Assembly (NCBI RefSeq): GCF_039614715.1
Contig: NZ_CP154857.1
Coordinates: 2,418,001-2,482,000 of the forward strand
Length of the DNA: 64,000 nt
Direction: 5' to 3'
Source: Microbacterium sp. AZCO
GTDB taxonomy: Bacteria > Actinomycetota > Actinomycetes > Actinomycetales > Microbacteriaceae
Shown: piece by piece, positions 1 to 7,889 of the stretch
How the letters are laid out: each line of letters begins with the position of its first letter
Position numbering within the stretch: position 1 is the stretch's first letter
The notes under the pieces: generated by a model
The model's input: the letters and a program-made list of their open reading frames with translations, nothing else
Database searches by the model: none
Told to the model about the DNA's origin: nothing
Position numbers and translations under genes: made by a program

Positions 1-454
1 CCGGTCGCCTCGCCCATGAGGTTGGCGGCTTTGACGGTCCGCAGCGCAACGGCGAGACGCATCGCCGTCAGGCCGCGCGCGAGCGTCACGTGGGTGTCCA
101 CCGGTCGACGCCGGTGTTGGAATAGTGCGGTTCGGGATGCCCCGCCACACGAGCGACCTCCCGGTGGACCTCCAGCAGCGCCGAGCTCACGACGACGTGA
201 CGCGCGAGGACGAAGCGGTCGCGGTGGCCGAGCAGGAGCGTGCCGTTGAGCTCGACCGGCAGCGGCAGCAGCTCGGCGATCTCGGTGAAGGCGCTCGGCT
301 CGAGGCGGTCGCGCACGGCGAGGGTGATGTGCGGGCGATTGCTCGGTGAGGGATTGCGTCCGGAGCTGGGCAGGTCGGCGGCGAGGAGGCGATCCCAGTC
401 CTCGCGAACGGATGCCTCGGTGGAGGCATCCATCACGAGCTCGACGCTGAACAT
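1..454 (-). pseudogene. 2'-5' RNA ligase-like protein, partial and frameshifted
   Basis: The frame from ATG 454 encodes MFSVELVMDAS..., with RPHITLAVRD near residue 60, the first HxT/S-type motif of the 2H phosphoesterase/2'-5' RNA ligase family. It then runs to DRWTPT and a stop at 86. The expected second motif (HVTLARGL) is present immediately downstream but in another frame, and that frame stays open to the window edge. Restoring one C in the CCC run at about 91-93 would read DRWTPHVTLAR and join both halves. A start at 508 would lie inside the palindromic operator region, so 454 is preferred. Either a real one-base deletion or a sequencing error; the 3' end lies outside the window. Confidence 0.7.
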
Positions 455-493
455 GCCCACATCCTCGCGCTGAATCCAACGCCCGAGGGAATA

Positions 494-555
494 GTTGACA
501 CAAGTCAACGATTGACCATATAGTTGACTCTTCTCAACTGTTGACCTTCGTCAAC
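494..555. promoter_or_regulatory. Promoter with three palindromic MarR-type operators
   Basis: Three inverted repeats with the same half site: GTTGAC-N4-GTCAAC at 494-509, AGTTGA-N6-TCAACT at 522-539, and GTTGAC-N4-GTCAAC at 540-555. A sigma70-like promoter is embedded: TTGACA (495-500), 18-bp spacer, TATAGT (519-524). The first operator covers the -35 and the second touches the -10. The region lies between the divergent RNA ligase-like gene and the MFS/MarR operon, so the MarR protein encoded at 2338-2808 is the obvious candidate repressor (inference). Confidence 0.8.
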
Positions 556-610
556 CATCTTCGCGCCATCGTCGCCGCGCCCCCTCCACCCATCGATCCG
601 AAGGATCTGC

Positions 611-2338
611 ATGTCCGCTGTCTCCTCCCCCGCGCCGAGCGCGGTCGAGAGCGCTCCGCGCCCCGCGCGCGAAGTGCTTCCGGCGCTCTCCGGCCTCCTT
701 CTCGGCATGTTCGTGTCGATGCTGGCGTCGACGGTCGTCTCGACGTCGCTGCCGGTCATCATCCACGACCTCGACGGCAACCAGACCGCGTTCACGTGGG
801 TCGTCACCGCGACGCTCCTCACGACCGCCATCTCGACCCCGGTCTGGGGCAAGCTCGCCGACCTCGTCAACCGGAAGCTGCTCATCCAGCTCGCCATCGC
901 GATCTTCGTCCTCGCCACCGCGGCGGCGGGCTTCTCGCAGTCGCCGGAGATGCTCATCGCCTTCCGCGCGGTGCAGGGCATCGGCGCCGGCGGCCTCGCC
1001 GCCCTCAGCCAGGTGATCATGGCCGACATCATCAGCCCGCGTGAGCGCGGCCGCTACATGGGCCTCTTCGGCGCCGTGATGGCCGTCGCCACCATCGGCG
1101 GACCGCTCCTCGGCGGCGTCATCACCGACACCTGGGGCTGGCGCTGGAACTTCTTCGTCGCCCTCCCCTTCGCGGTGCTCGCGCTCATCATCCTGCAGCG
1201 CACGCTGCACCTGCCGGCGCGCGCGAAGCGGAAGGTGCACATCGACTACGTCGGCATCGTGCTGCTCTCGGTCGCCGTGTCGCTCCTGCTCATCTGGGTC
1301 ACGCTCGCCGGCGACTCGTTCGACTGGTGGAGCGCCGAGACGATCCTCATGGTCGGCGGCGCGATCGTCGCGACGGCCCTCTTCATCGTCGTCGAGCTGC
1401 GCTCGAAGGAGCCGCTCATCCCGCTCGGCCTGTTCCGCAACCGCACCTTCACGCTCGCCGTCATCGCGTCGATCGCGACCGGCATCGCGATGTTCGGCGC
1501 CTCGGTGTTCCTCAGCCAGTACATGCAGCTCGCTCGCGGCGCCACGCCGACCGAGGCCGGCCTCATGACGATCCCGATGATCGCGGGCCTGCTGCTGTCG
1601 TCGATCGGCGTCGGGGCGCTCATCACGCGCTTCGGCCAGTGGAAGCCCTACCTGATCGTCGGCTCGGTGTTCCTCATCGCGGGCTCGTACCTGCTGTCGA
1701 CGATCCACTACGACACGAACTTCGCGCTCGTCTCGGTCTACATGTTCCTGCTCGGCGCGGGCGTCGGCATGACGATGCAGAACCTCGTGCTCGTCGTGCA
1801 GAACACATCGAAGCCGACCGAGATCGGCGTCGCGAGCTCGGGCGTCACGTTCTTCCGCAGCCTCGGCGGCACGATCGGCGTCTCGGTCATGGGCGCGGCG
1901 CTCGCCACGAGCGTCACGAACCTCGTCTCCGACGCGAAGGACGACCTCACCGCGGCCATCATGAGCCTCGGCGCCAAGGGCGCGGAGATCGCGCAGCAGC
2001 TGCAGAGCGGCACGCTTCCCCAGGTGTCGAAGATGCCCGAGGTCGTCCGCGTGATCTTCGAGGACATCTACGCGCAGGGCATCTCGCACTCGTTCCTCAT
2101 CGCGGTGCCGTTCGCGGTCATCAGCCTCATCGCGGTGCTGTTCCTCCCGAACAAGCCCCTCACGCGCATGACGACGAGCGAGCGCGTCCGCGCGAGCGAG
2201 GCCGACTTCGCGACCGTCTCGGTGCCGGAGGGCATGGAGACCCTCGCCCCCACCGAGGCGATCACGACGGTCGACGCCGCCGAGCTCGAAGGCGACAAGG
2301 ACAGGGACGCCTCCACCACGGCATCCACCCGCCGCTAA
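611..2338 (+). CDS. DHA2-family MFS multidrug efflux transporter
   Basis: A 575-residue membrane protein of the drug:H+ antiporter-2 (14-TM) family. Hydrophobic segments start near residue 24 and continue to about 525, followed by a hydrophilic, charged tail of about 50 residues. MFS motif A is visible as GKLADLVNRK (80-89), and a motif C-like GGPLLGGVITD followed by WRWNFF is at about 163-182, typical of EmrB/LfrA-type proteins. It probably exports hydrophobic drugs or toxic metabolites using the proton gradient; the substrate cannot be read from sequence. The stop codon overlaps the start of the following marR gene (TAATG), so the two are co-transcribed and probably translationally coupled. 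Expression is likely controlled by the operators at 494-555. Confidence 0.9.
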   Translation: MSAVSSPAPSAVESAPRPAREVLPALSGLLLGMFVSMLASTVVSTSLPVIIHDLDGNQTAFTWVVTATLLTTAISTPVWGKLADLVNRKLLIQLAIAIFVLATAAAGFSQSPEMLIAFRAVQGIGAGGLAALSQVIMADIISPRERGRYMGLFGAVMAVATIGGPLLGGVITDTWGWRWNFFVALPFAVLALIILQRTLHLPARAKRKVHIDYVGIVLLSVAVSLLLIWVTLAGDSFDWWSAETILMVGGAIVATALFIVVELRSKEPLIPLGLFRNRTFTLAVIASIATGIAMFGASVFLSQYMQLARGATPTEAGLMTIPMIAGLLLSSIGVGALITRFGQWKPYLIVGSVFLIAGSYLLSTIHYDTNFALVSVYMFLLGAGVGMTMQNLVLVVQNTSKPTEIGVASSGVTFFRSLGGTIGVSVMGAALATSVTNLVSDAKDDLTAAIMSLGAKGAEIAQQLQSGTLPQVSKMPEVVRVIFEDIYAQGISHSFLIAVPFAVISLIAVLFLPNKPLTRMTTSERVRASEADFATVSVPEGMETLAPTEAITTVDAAELEGDKDRDASTTASTRR

Positions 2339-2808
2339 TGTCGTCCTCGATGACCGAACTCTCGCCCCTCGGGGCCCGCGCCGATGCGGTGCGGGCCCTC
2401 GAGGCCGAGTTCGGCGAGCTCATCACGCAGTTCCGCCGCGTCATCATGGAGAACGCGCACCGAGTGAGCCCGGGGATGCTGCCCGGCGCGTACAAGGTCT
2501 TCACGACCATCGTGCGACGCGAGAGCGTCACCATCTCGGCCCTCGCCGAGCTGCTCATGACCGACAAGGGCCAGATCAGTCGCACGGTGCGCGAGCTCGA
2601 GCAGCTCGGACTCGTCGCCCGCACCCCCGACCCGACCGACGGGCGATCGAGCCTGCTCTCCCCCACCGCCGAGGGCCTCGCGCGCCTCGACGCGGCGCGC
2701 CATCCTCATCAGAGCGGCCTCGCCGACGCCCTCGACGAGTGGCAGGTCGAAGACATCGAGCGCCTCACGCACCTCCTCCACGCGCTGACCAACGGCATCA
2801 CCCCCTGA
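2338..2808 (+). CDS. MarR-family transcriptional regulator
   Basis: A 156-residue protein with the MarR winged-helix fold: the helix-turn-helix lies at about 65-92 (ISALAELLMTDKGQISRTV) and the wing at 101-113 (DGRSSLLSPTAEG, close to the family DxRxxxxxLTxxG signature). The ATG shares one base with the stop of the efflux gene (TAATG); an alternative start is ATG 2350. Family members are usually dimeric repressors released by small aromatic ligands. Position at the end of the operon and the three palindromes at its head suggest autoregulated, drug-inducible control of the transporter (inference). Confidence 0.88.
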   Translation: MSSSMTELSPLGARADAVRALEAEFGELITQFRRVIMENAHRVSPGMLPGAYKVFTTIVRRESVTISALAELLMTDKGQISRTVRELEQLGLVARTPDPTDGRSSLLSPTAEGLARLDAARHPHQSGLADALDEWQVEDIERLTHLLHALTNGITP

Positions 2809-2937
2809 GCGTCTCCTCCGAGCCTTCTCGGTCCGGTAGCACCCGCGTAACACCCGCGAGACAATCGCCCGGTTGACTGGGTTTCACCACGGCGACGAGT
2901 GGTGCCGATGGCGACACGCACAGGGAAGGAGCGACGG

Positions 2938-3966
2938 ATGCGATTCCGACCGCTGCGATCTGCTCCTCCGAGCGGGGAGCCTCTCCCCGTTCCGGATCCC
3001 CCCGAGACGATGCGCGCCGCGGCGTTCGACGCGCCGGGCGGCGCGGACGCGCTGCACGAGGCATCCATCGGCGTTCCGAAGCCCGTGATGAGCGAGCTGC
3101 TCGTGCGGGTCGTCGCGGCGGGTGTCAATCCGATCGACGCGAAGACCCGCGGCGGCGCGGGCGTCTCGGGCGAGATCCCGGCCTATCCGTCGGTTCCTGG
3201 CTTCGACGTCAGCGGCATCGTCGTCAAGGCGCCGTACGAATCGCATCCCTTCCCGCCCGGCACCGAGGTGTTCGGGATGCTGTCGTACCCGCGCACCGGC
3301 GGCGCGTACGCCGAGTACGCCGTCATCCCCACTCTCTCGGTCGCGCGCAAGCCCACGTCGCTGTCGCATGTCGAGGCGGCGGGTGTGCCGCTCGCCGCGC
3401 TGACGGCGTGGGGGCTCGTCGTCGAGACGGCGCACGCGCACGAGGGGCAGCGGATCCTCATCCACGCCGCGAGCGGCGGGGTCGGGCACTTCGCGGTACA
3501 GCTCGCCGCCTACTTCGGCGCGCACGTCACGGCCACCGGCTCGACCCGCAACGCCTCCTGGCTGCGGGAACTGGGTGCGGCGAGCGTCATCGACTACACG
3601 ACCACGAGATTCGAGGATGCCGTCTCCGAGGTCGACGTCGTCATCGACCTCGTCGGCAACACGCACGCCGACACGGGCACCCGGTCGCTCACGGCGCTCC
3701 GCCCGGGTGGGCTCTACATCATCGTGCCGACGGGGTCGTTCCCCGGCTACGCGGAGGCGGCGGCGGCCGCCGGCGTGCGGGCGACGAGCTACAAGGTCAT
3801 CCCCGATGGCGGCGCGCTCGCGACGGTGGGACGCCTCCTCGACTCCGGCGCCGTGCAGGTCTACATCGACCGCGTCTTCGACCTCGCCGACGCCGCCGAG
3901 GCGCACGCCGAACTCGAGAAGGGCCACACGCGGGGGAAGATCGTCCTGCGCGTCAGCGACGACTGA
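2938..3966 (+). CDS. Quinone oxidoreductase-like (zinc-free MDR) NADPH dehydrogenase
   Basis: A 342-residue medium-chain dehydrogenase/reductase. N-terminal catalytic domain motifs AAGVNPIDAKTRGG (60-73) and VPGFDVSGIV (86-95) and the Rossmann motif AASGGVGHFAVQLA (177-190) match the QOR/zeta-crystallin branch, which lacks zinc ligands and uses NADP(H). Substrates in this branch are quinones or alpha,beta-unsaturated carbonyls; the precise one is unknown. ATG 2938 is chosen because AAGGAG lies six bases upstream (2926-2931); the longer frame from 2899 has no such site. It ends 10 bp from the convergent ArgP-type gene, with a small CTGAC/GTCAG hairpin across the junction. Confidence 0.82.
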   Translation: MRFRPLRSAPPSGEPLPVPDPPETMRAAAFDAPGGADALHEASIGVPKPVMSELLVRVVAAGVNPIDAKTRGGAGVSGEIPAYPSVPGFDVSGIVVKAPYESHPFPPGTEVFGMLSYPRTGGAYAEYAVIPTLSVARKPTSLSHVEAAGVPLAALTAWGLVVETAHAHEGQRILIHAASGGVGHFAVQLAAYFGAHVTATGSTRNASWLRELGAASVIDYTTTRFEDAVSEVDVVIDLVGNTHADTGTRSLTALRPGGLYIIVPTGSFPGYAEAAAAAGVRATSYKVIPDGGALATVGRLLDSGAVQVYIDRVFDLADAAEAHAELEKGHTRGKIVLRVSDD

Positions 3967-3976
3967 CCCTCCGGAG

Positions 3977-4861
3977 TCAGAGCACGCGCCGCCCCTCGGC
4001 GACGAGCTCATCGGCGATCGCGTCGAGGAGCGGGGAGCGCAGGTTCCACTGCTGCCAGTGCAGCGGCACGTCGACAGGGGCTCCCCCGAGCCGCACGAGC
4101 CGGCGGTCGCCGAGCTCGTCGGACGACTGGAAGCCCGGCAGGAGGCCCCATCCGAGCCCGAGCTTGATCGCGGTGGCGAAGTCGTTCGACGCGGGCACAT
4201 AGTGCCGGGGCGGCACGACGGGATCGACGTCCATCGCGGCAAGCCACCGGCTCTGAAGGTCGTCCCGGCGGTCGAAGTCGACGAGCGGCGCGAGGGCGAG
4301 CGACTCCCGCGTGGCGCCGTCGGGCAGCCATCGCGCCACGTAATCCGGGGTCGCGACGGCTTCGTACCGCATGACCCCGAGCGTGCTCACGCGGCAGCCG
4401 GCGACGGGCGTCGCTCGCGACGTCACAGCGCCCATGACGCTCCCCGACTCCAGGAGGCCGGCGGTGAAGTCCTGGTCGTCGCGGTGGAGTTCGAAGACGA
4501 CGGGATGCCTCGCCGCCAGTCGGGCGAGCGGTTCGAGGAACCACGTCCCCAGAGAGTCGGCGTTGACCGCGAGCGGCACCGAGAAGAGCGTGCCGCCCTC
4601 ATCGTCGGCACCGAGCTCCGTGAGCGCGTCGTGCTCGAGAAGCGCGAGCTGCCGGGCGAGTCGAACCACGGCGGCACCCGCTTCGGTCGCCCGCACCGGC
4701 TTGGAACGCACGAGCACGACGCGTCCGAGCTGCTCCTCGAGCGCCTTGATGCGCTGGCTCACGGCCGAGGGAGTCACGTGCAGGCGGCGGGCCGCGGCAT
4801 CCAGCGATCCTTCGTCGACCACGGCGGCCAGCGTCTCGGCGAGCTCGAACGGGATTCGCAT
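3977..4861 (-). CDS. LysR-family regulator, ArgP/LysG type
   Basis: A 294-residue LysR-type regulator from ATG 4861. The N-terminal helix-turn-helix (about 5-62, with VTPSAVSQRIKALEEQLGR) is followed by a LysR substrate-binding domain. Sequence features and the divergent LysE exporter 72 bp away match the ArgP (IciA)/LysG group, which activate basic amino acid export in response to lysine or arginine. An upstream GTG at 4873 would add four residues, but it would place the start inside the palindrome ATTAG-N5-CTAAT (4863-4877), so ATG 4861 is preferred. Confidence 0.85.
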   Translation of the reverse strand: MRIPFELAETLAAVVDEGSLDAAARRLHVTPSAVSQRIKALEEQLGRVVLVRSKPVRATEAGAAVVRLARQLALLEHDALTELGADDEGGTLFSVPLAVNADSLGTWFLEPLARLAARHPVVFELHRDDQDFTAGLLESGSVMGAVTSRATPVAGCRVSTLGVMRYEAVATPDYVARWLPDGATRESLALAPLVDFDRRDDLQSRWLAAMDVDPVVPPRHYVPASNDFATAIKLGLGWGLLPGFQSSDELGDRRLVRLGGAPVDVPLHWQQWNLRSPLLDAIADELVAEGRRVL

Positions 4862-4862
4862 G

Positions 4863-4877
4863 ATTAGCCACACTAAT
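4863..4877. promoter_or_regulatory. Candidate ArgP/LysG binding box
   Basis: ATTAG-CCACA-CTAAT is a perfect 5-bp inverted repeat that fits the LysR consensus T-N11-A (T4864, A4876). It lies between the divergent regulator and exporter genes, the usual place for an autoregulatory and activating LysR site. A further GATTAG half site follows at about 4890-4896. Confidence 0.55.
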
Positions 4878-4932
4878 GCACCTGAAGATTGATTAGCTGG
4901 ACTGGATCAGCCCGCCGCTTTACCGTCGAAGG

Positions 4933-5589
4933 GTGATCTCCCCCGTGCTCGCCGGTCTCGGACTCGGCCTCTCGCTCATCGTCGCCATCGGCGCGCAGAA
5001 CCTCTTCGTGCTGCGTCAGGGGATCCGCCGCGAGCACGTGTTCGTCGTCGCCGCGATCTGCGCCGTCTCCGACGCCGTGCTCATCGTGCTCGGGGTCTCG
5101 GGCGTGGGGTTCGTCCTCCAGGCGGTGCCGTGGCTCATCGACGTCGTGCGGTGGGCGGGTGCGGCCTTCCTCGTCGTGTACGGGGTCATGGCGGCGCGAC
5201 GCGCCTGGCGCCCGAGCGGCGAAGCCCTGGTGATCGGCGACGCGGCCGACACCCGCCAGGCGCCCGGCCCGGGCGGATCGACCGTGCAGGCCACCGGCAC
5301 GCGTCTACTCCCGGTGGTCCTCACGTGCCTGGCCCTCACCTGGCTCAACCCGCACGTGTACCTCGACACCGTCTTCCTCCTCGGAAGCGTCGCGAACACG
5401 CACGGCGACGACCGCTGGCTCTTCGCCGCCGGCGCGATGCTCGCGAGCGTCCTGTGGTTCTTCGGCCTCGCCTTCGGCGCACGCTACCTCAGCCGCTGGC
5501 TGTCGACGCCGCGGGCGTGGCGCGTCCTCGACGCCGTCATCGCGGTCGTCATGATCGCGCTCGGCGTCTCGCTCATCCTCCCCCGCTGA
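4933..5589 (+). CDS. LysE/ArgO-family amino acid exporter
   Basis: A 218-residue inner membrane protein with about six hydrophobic segments. Family signatures are GAQNLFVLRQG (20-30) and the conserved LNPHVYLDT segment (138-146) of LysE/ArgO exporters, which expel excess L-lysine, L-arginine or toxic analogues such as canavanine. The start is GTG 4933 with only a short leader. It is divergently transcribed from the ArgP/LysG-like regulator, the standard lysG-lysE arrangement of actinobacteria, so induction by intracellular basic amino acids is likely. Which amino acid is exported cannot be decided here. Confidence 0.88.
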   Translation: MISPVLAGLGLGLSLIVAIGAQNLFVLRQGIRREHVFVVAAICAVSDAVLIVLGVSGVGFVLQAVPWLIDVVRWAGAAFLVVYGVMAARRAWRPSGEALVIGDAADTRQAPGPGGSTVQATGTRLLPVVLTCLALTWLNPHVYLDTVFLLGSVANTHGDDRWLFAAGAMLASVLWFFGLAFGARYLSRWLSTPRAWRVLDAVIAVVMIALGVSLILPR

Positions 5590-5635
5590 CGCTGCCCGTG
5601 CCGCATCACTGCTGGCTGTGACGACCCGTGGCCTC

Positions 5636-5657
5636 CGCCCGCGCAATTCCGCGGGCG
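5636..5657. terminator. Possible bidirectional terminator hairpin
   Basis: An 8-bp perfect stem (CGCCCGCG with its complement) around the loop CAATTC, between the convergent lysE-like and DUF1801 genes. There is no T tract, so it is only a candidate intrinsic terminator. Confidence 0.4.
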
Positions 5658-5740
5658 CCGCGTCCCCCACGTCACACCGAGCAGTCGTATGGCACGGGTC
5701 AGCCGTGATCCGAGCCGCCCAGCCGGGGTCCGGGGACGGA

Positions 5741-6085
5741 TCAGCCGTCGATCTGCGCCTTGCGAGCAGAGACGAGCGCCCGCACGAGGTCGTCACGCAG
5801 CGGCTGGTCGGGCTGGAACCGGATCGTCCCCTTGTCGACGTCGGAGTCGGGCAGCTCGTGCGCGACGACCGACACGGCGGCGGCGCTGAACGGGTACACG
5901 CCGATGTGCTTCCTGGTGCGCTTCACCGAGAGCAGCGGCTTGCCTCGATAGACGAGCGCGGGCATCCCGTAGCCCGTGCCCTGCTCGGCATCGGGGGCGA
6001 TCTCCCGCGCCAGATCGTAGACGTGCTCCACCGCCGCGCGATCGGCCGGGTCGAGCTCCGCGAGGTAGTCGTCGACGGTTCCCAT
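5741..6085 (-). CDS. DUF1801/YdhG-like protein
   Basis: A 114-residue protein from ATG 6085 (MGTVDDYLAEL...). The segments GTGYGMPALVYRGKPLLSVK and KHIGVYPFSA are typical of the small DUF1801/YdhG (PF08818) fold, related to CyaY-like iron chaperones in some annotations; the biochemical role is not established. The upstream extension of the open frame runs through the divergent Dabb gene's leader and is not credible. It stands alone, convergent with lysE and divergent from the Dabb-acylphosphatase pair. Confidence 0.75.
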   Translation of the reverse strand: MGTVDDYLAELDPADRAAVEHVYDLAREIAPDAEQGTGYGMPALVYRGKPLLSVKRTRKHIGVYPFSAAAVSVVAHELPDSDVDKGTIRFQPDQPLRDDLVRALVSARKAQIDG

Positions 6086-6146
6086 GCACGCATCCTGGCA
6101 CCTCGTGCGCGGCGACGCGCGAGCCGTGCGGGATAGGGTCGGACGC

Positions 6147-6443
6147 ATGATCCGGCACACCGTCTCGTTCGCCCTCGTCCATCCCGCGGACTCGGACGAG
6201 GAGCGCCGGTTCCTCGACGACGCCCGGCGAACCCTCACGTCGATCGACGGTGTGGACGAGTTCCAGATCGCACGGCAGGTGAGCGGCAAGAGCCCGCATC
6301 GCTTCCAGTTCTCGATGGTCTTCGCCGACGCCGACGCCTACGCTGCGTACGACGCGCACCCTCTGCACCAGGACTTCGTCGCCTCACGGTGGGTGCCCGA
6401 GGTGTCGGACTTCCAGGAGCTCGACTTCATCCCCTGGAGCTGA
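6147..6443 (+). CDS. Dabb-domain (stress-responsive A/B barrel) protein
   Basis: A 98-residue protein beginning MIRHTVSFAL. The opening HTVxF, the SGKSPHRFQFSMVFAD segment and the near-terminal YxAHPxHQDFV region are hallmarks of the dimeric alpha/beta-barrel (Dabb, PF07876) family, small single-domain proteins found in stress response and some catabolic contexts. Function here is unknown. The stop is two bases from the start of the acylphosphatase gene, so the two form an operon. Confidence 0.8.
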   Translation: MIRHTVSFALVHPADSDEERRFLDDARRTLTSIDGVDEFQIARQVSGKSPHRFQFSMVFADADAYAAYDAHPLHQDFVASRWVPEVSDFQELDFIPWS

Positions 6444-6445
6444 CG

Positions 6446-6721
6446 ATGCGCCGCGTGCACGTCATCGTCTCGGGCGGCGTCCAGGGCGTCGGGTACCGCT
6501 ACACCATGCGGATCGTGGCCATGGAGGCGGGAGCCGCGGGCTGGGTGCGCAACCGGCGCGACGGCACGGTCGAGGCCGAGGTCGAGGGGACGCCGGAGCA
6601 GGTCGACGAGCTGCTCGCCTGGATGGCCGAGGGACCGCCGGGATCCGTCGTCGAGAACGCGACGGTCCGGGATGCCGAGCCCACCGGCGAGCGCGGCTTC
6701 GAGGTGCGCCCCACCGCGTGA
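6446..6721 (+). CDS. acyP: Acylphosphatase
   Basis: A 91-residue acylphosphatase that hydrolyses carboxyl-phosphate bonds in small acyl phosphates. The phosphate-binding loop VQGVGYRYTM, containing the catalytic Arg, lies at about 13-22, and the catalytic Asn lies in GWVRNRRDG at about 32-40. The length is normal for the family. It starts two bases after the Dabb gene. Its stop codon is inside the first of three imperfect tandem repeats running to 6812. Confidence 0.9.
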   Translation: MRRVHVIVSGGVQGVGYRYTMRIVAMEAGAAGWVRNRRDGTVEAEVEGTPEQVDELLAWMAEGPPGSVVENATVRDAEPTGERGFEVRPTA

Positions 6722-6812
6722 GTCGCGGTCACGCCGGCCCGACTGGGTGAGTCGCGGTCAGGCCGGAACGCCGGCGCGCCCGCGTGATTCGCGGTCAGGC
6801 CGGAACGCCGGC
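6718..6812. repeat. Three imperfect tandem repeats across two gene ends
   Basis: Units start at 6718, 6747 and 6784, each opening GTGA(G/T)TCGCGGTCA followed by (C/G)GCCGG. The second and third also share GGAACGCCGGC. The first overlaps the acylphosphatase stop, and the third contains the last codons and stop of the convergent nitronate monooxygenase gene. This looks like local duplication of a gene end. Confidence 0.75.
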
Positions 6813-7841
6813 CCGCAGCTCTGCGAAGACGTCGGCCGCGTCGTCGTGCGTTGCGAGCGCTGCCGACTGGCCCGCCCACAGCGACAGCAGGTCGCCCTCG
6901 TCGCGCTTCGCCGCTGCCGCGCGGAAGACCCCCGTCAGCCAGTTCTGGGCGGGGAACGGCGCGATGATCCCGCTCGTCTCGATCTCGCGCATCGCGCGAT
7001 TCGGGATGCCGCGCGCCAGGCGCCCGCTCATGGCCCGGGTCAGGACGGTGTCGGTGTCGCCCGCCGTGGCGATCGCGGCGCGATGCGCGGCCGGCGCCGC
7101 CGACTGCCACGTGCGCAGGAACGCGGTGCCCACCTGCACGCCCGAGGCGCCGAGGGCGAAGGCCGCCGCGACACCCCGCCTGTCGGCGATGCCGCCCGCC
7201 GCCACGACCGGCACGTCGACTGCATCGACGACCTGCGGCACGAGGGCGAACGTGCCGACAAGCGAGTCCTCGGCGCCCTTCAGGAACGACACACGGTGCC
7301 CCGCCGCCTCGGCGCCGGTCGCGACGATCGCGTCGACACCCGCCTCCGCGAGGGCACGCGCCTCGGAGACACTCGTGGCCGTGCCGAGGAGGCGGATGCC
7401 GCGTGCCCGCGCCGCCTCCACGAGCCAGGCGCCCGGAATGCCGAATACGACGGACAGCGCCGCCGGCCGGGCGTCGAGCACCGCCTCGAGCTGGTCGCGG
7501 ATGTCGGGGAGGAACGAGGCCGGAGGGCTGGGCGGCTCGACCTCCACGGCGTCGAAGAGCGGCCGGAGTGCGGCGAGCGACGAGCTCAAGTCGACGTCGG
7601 CGGGCGTTGCCTCGTCGCCCGTCGGAAGCCAGAGGTTGACGGCGAACGGCCGGGACGTGGCATCCCGAAGCAGATCGACGGTGTCGCGGATGCGCTCAGG
7701 GGTGTAGCCGTAGAGTCCGTACGAACCGAGGCCCCCCGCGTCGCTCACAGCGGCGGTGAGCTCGATCGAGGAGAGCCCGCCGAACGGCCCGAGCACGATC
7801 GGCTCGTCGATTCCGAGGAGGTCGGTGAACGCGCGCGTCAT
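6795..7841 (-). CDS. Nitronate monooxygenase-family flavoprotein
   Basis: A 348-residue TIM-barrel FMN protein of the nitronate monooxygenase/2-nitropropane dioxygenase family. Visible FMN and phosphate-binding motifs are GAEAAGHR (176-183; the His corresponds to the catalytic base region), AAGGIADRRGV (214-224) and GASGVQVGTAF (231-241). Family members oxidise propionate 3-nitronate and other alkyl nitronates, a detoxification function; related enoyl reductases share the fold, so the substrate is inferred. It stands alone, convergent with the acylphosphatase operon and upstream of the amino acid ABC operon on the same strand. Confidence 0.85.
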   Translation of the reverse strand: MTRAFTDLLGIDEPIVLGPFGGLSSIELTAAVSDAGGLGSYGLYGYTPERIRDTVDLLRDATSRPFAVNLWLPTGDEATPADVDLSSSLAALRPLFDAVEVEPPSPPASFLPDIRDQLEAVLDARPAALSVVFGIPGAWLVEAARARGIRLLGTATSVSEARALAEAGVDAIVATGAEAAGHRVSFLKGAEDSLVGTFALVPQVVDAVDVPVVAAGGIADRRGVAAAFALGASGVQVGTAFLRTWQSAAPAAHRAAIATAGDTDTVLTRAMSGRLARGIPNRAMREIETSGIIAPFPAQNWLTGVFRAAAAKRDEGDLLSLWAGQSAALATHDDAADVFAELRAGVPA

Positions 7842-7889
7842 GTCTTCGACGCTACCCGCGGCGCTCGCCGCGGGCTCCGATGTGACGGA

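Noticed and set aside
551..2089. Open frame of 512 codons opposite the MFS gene
   Set aside because: Highly Arg/Asp/Glu-rich antisense shadow typical of GC-rich DNA; the plus strand frame has clear membrane transporter motifs.
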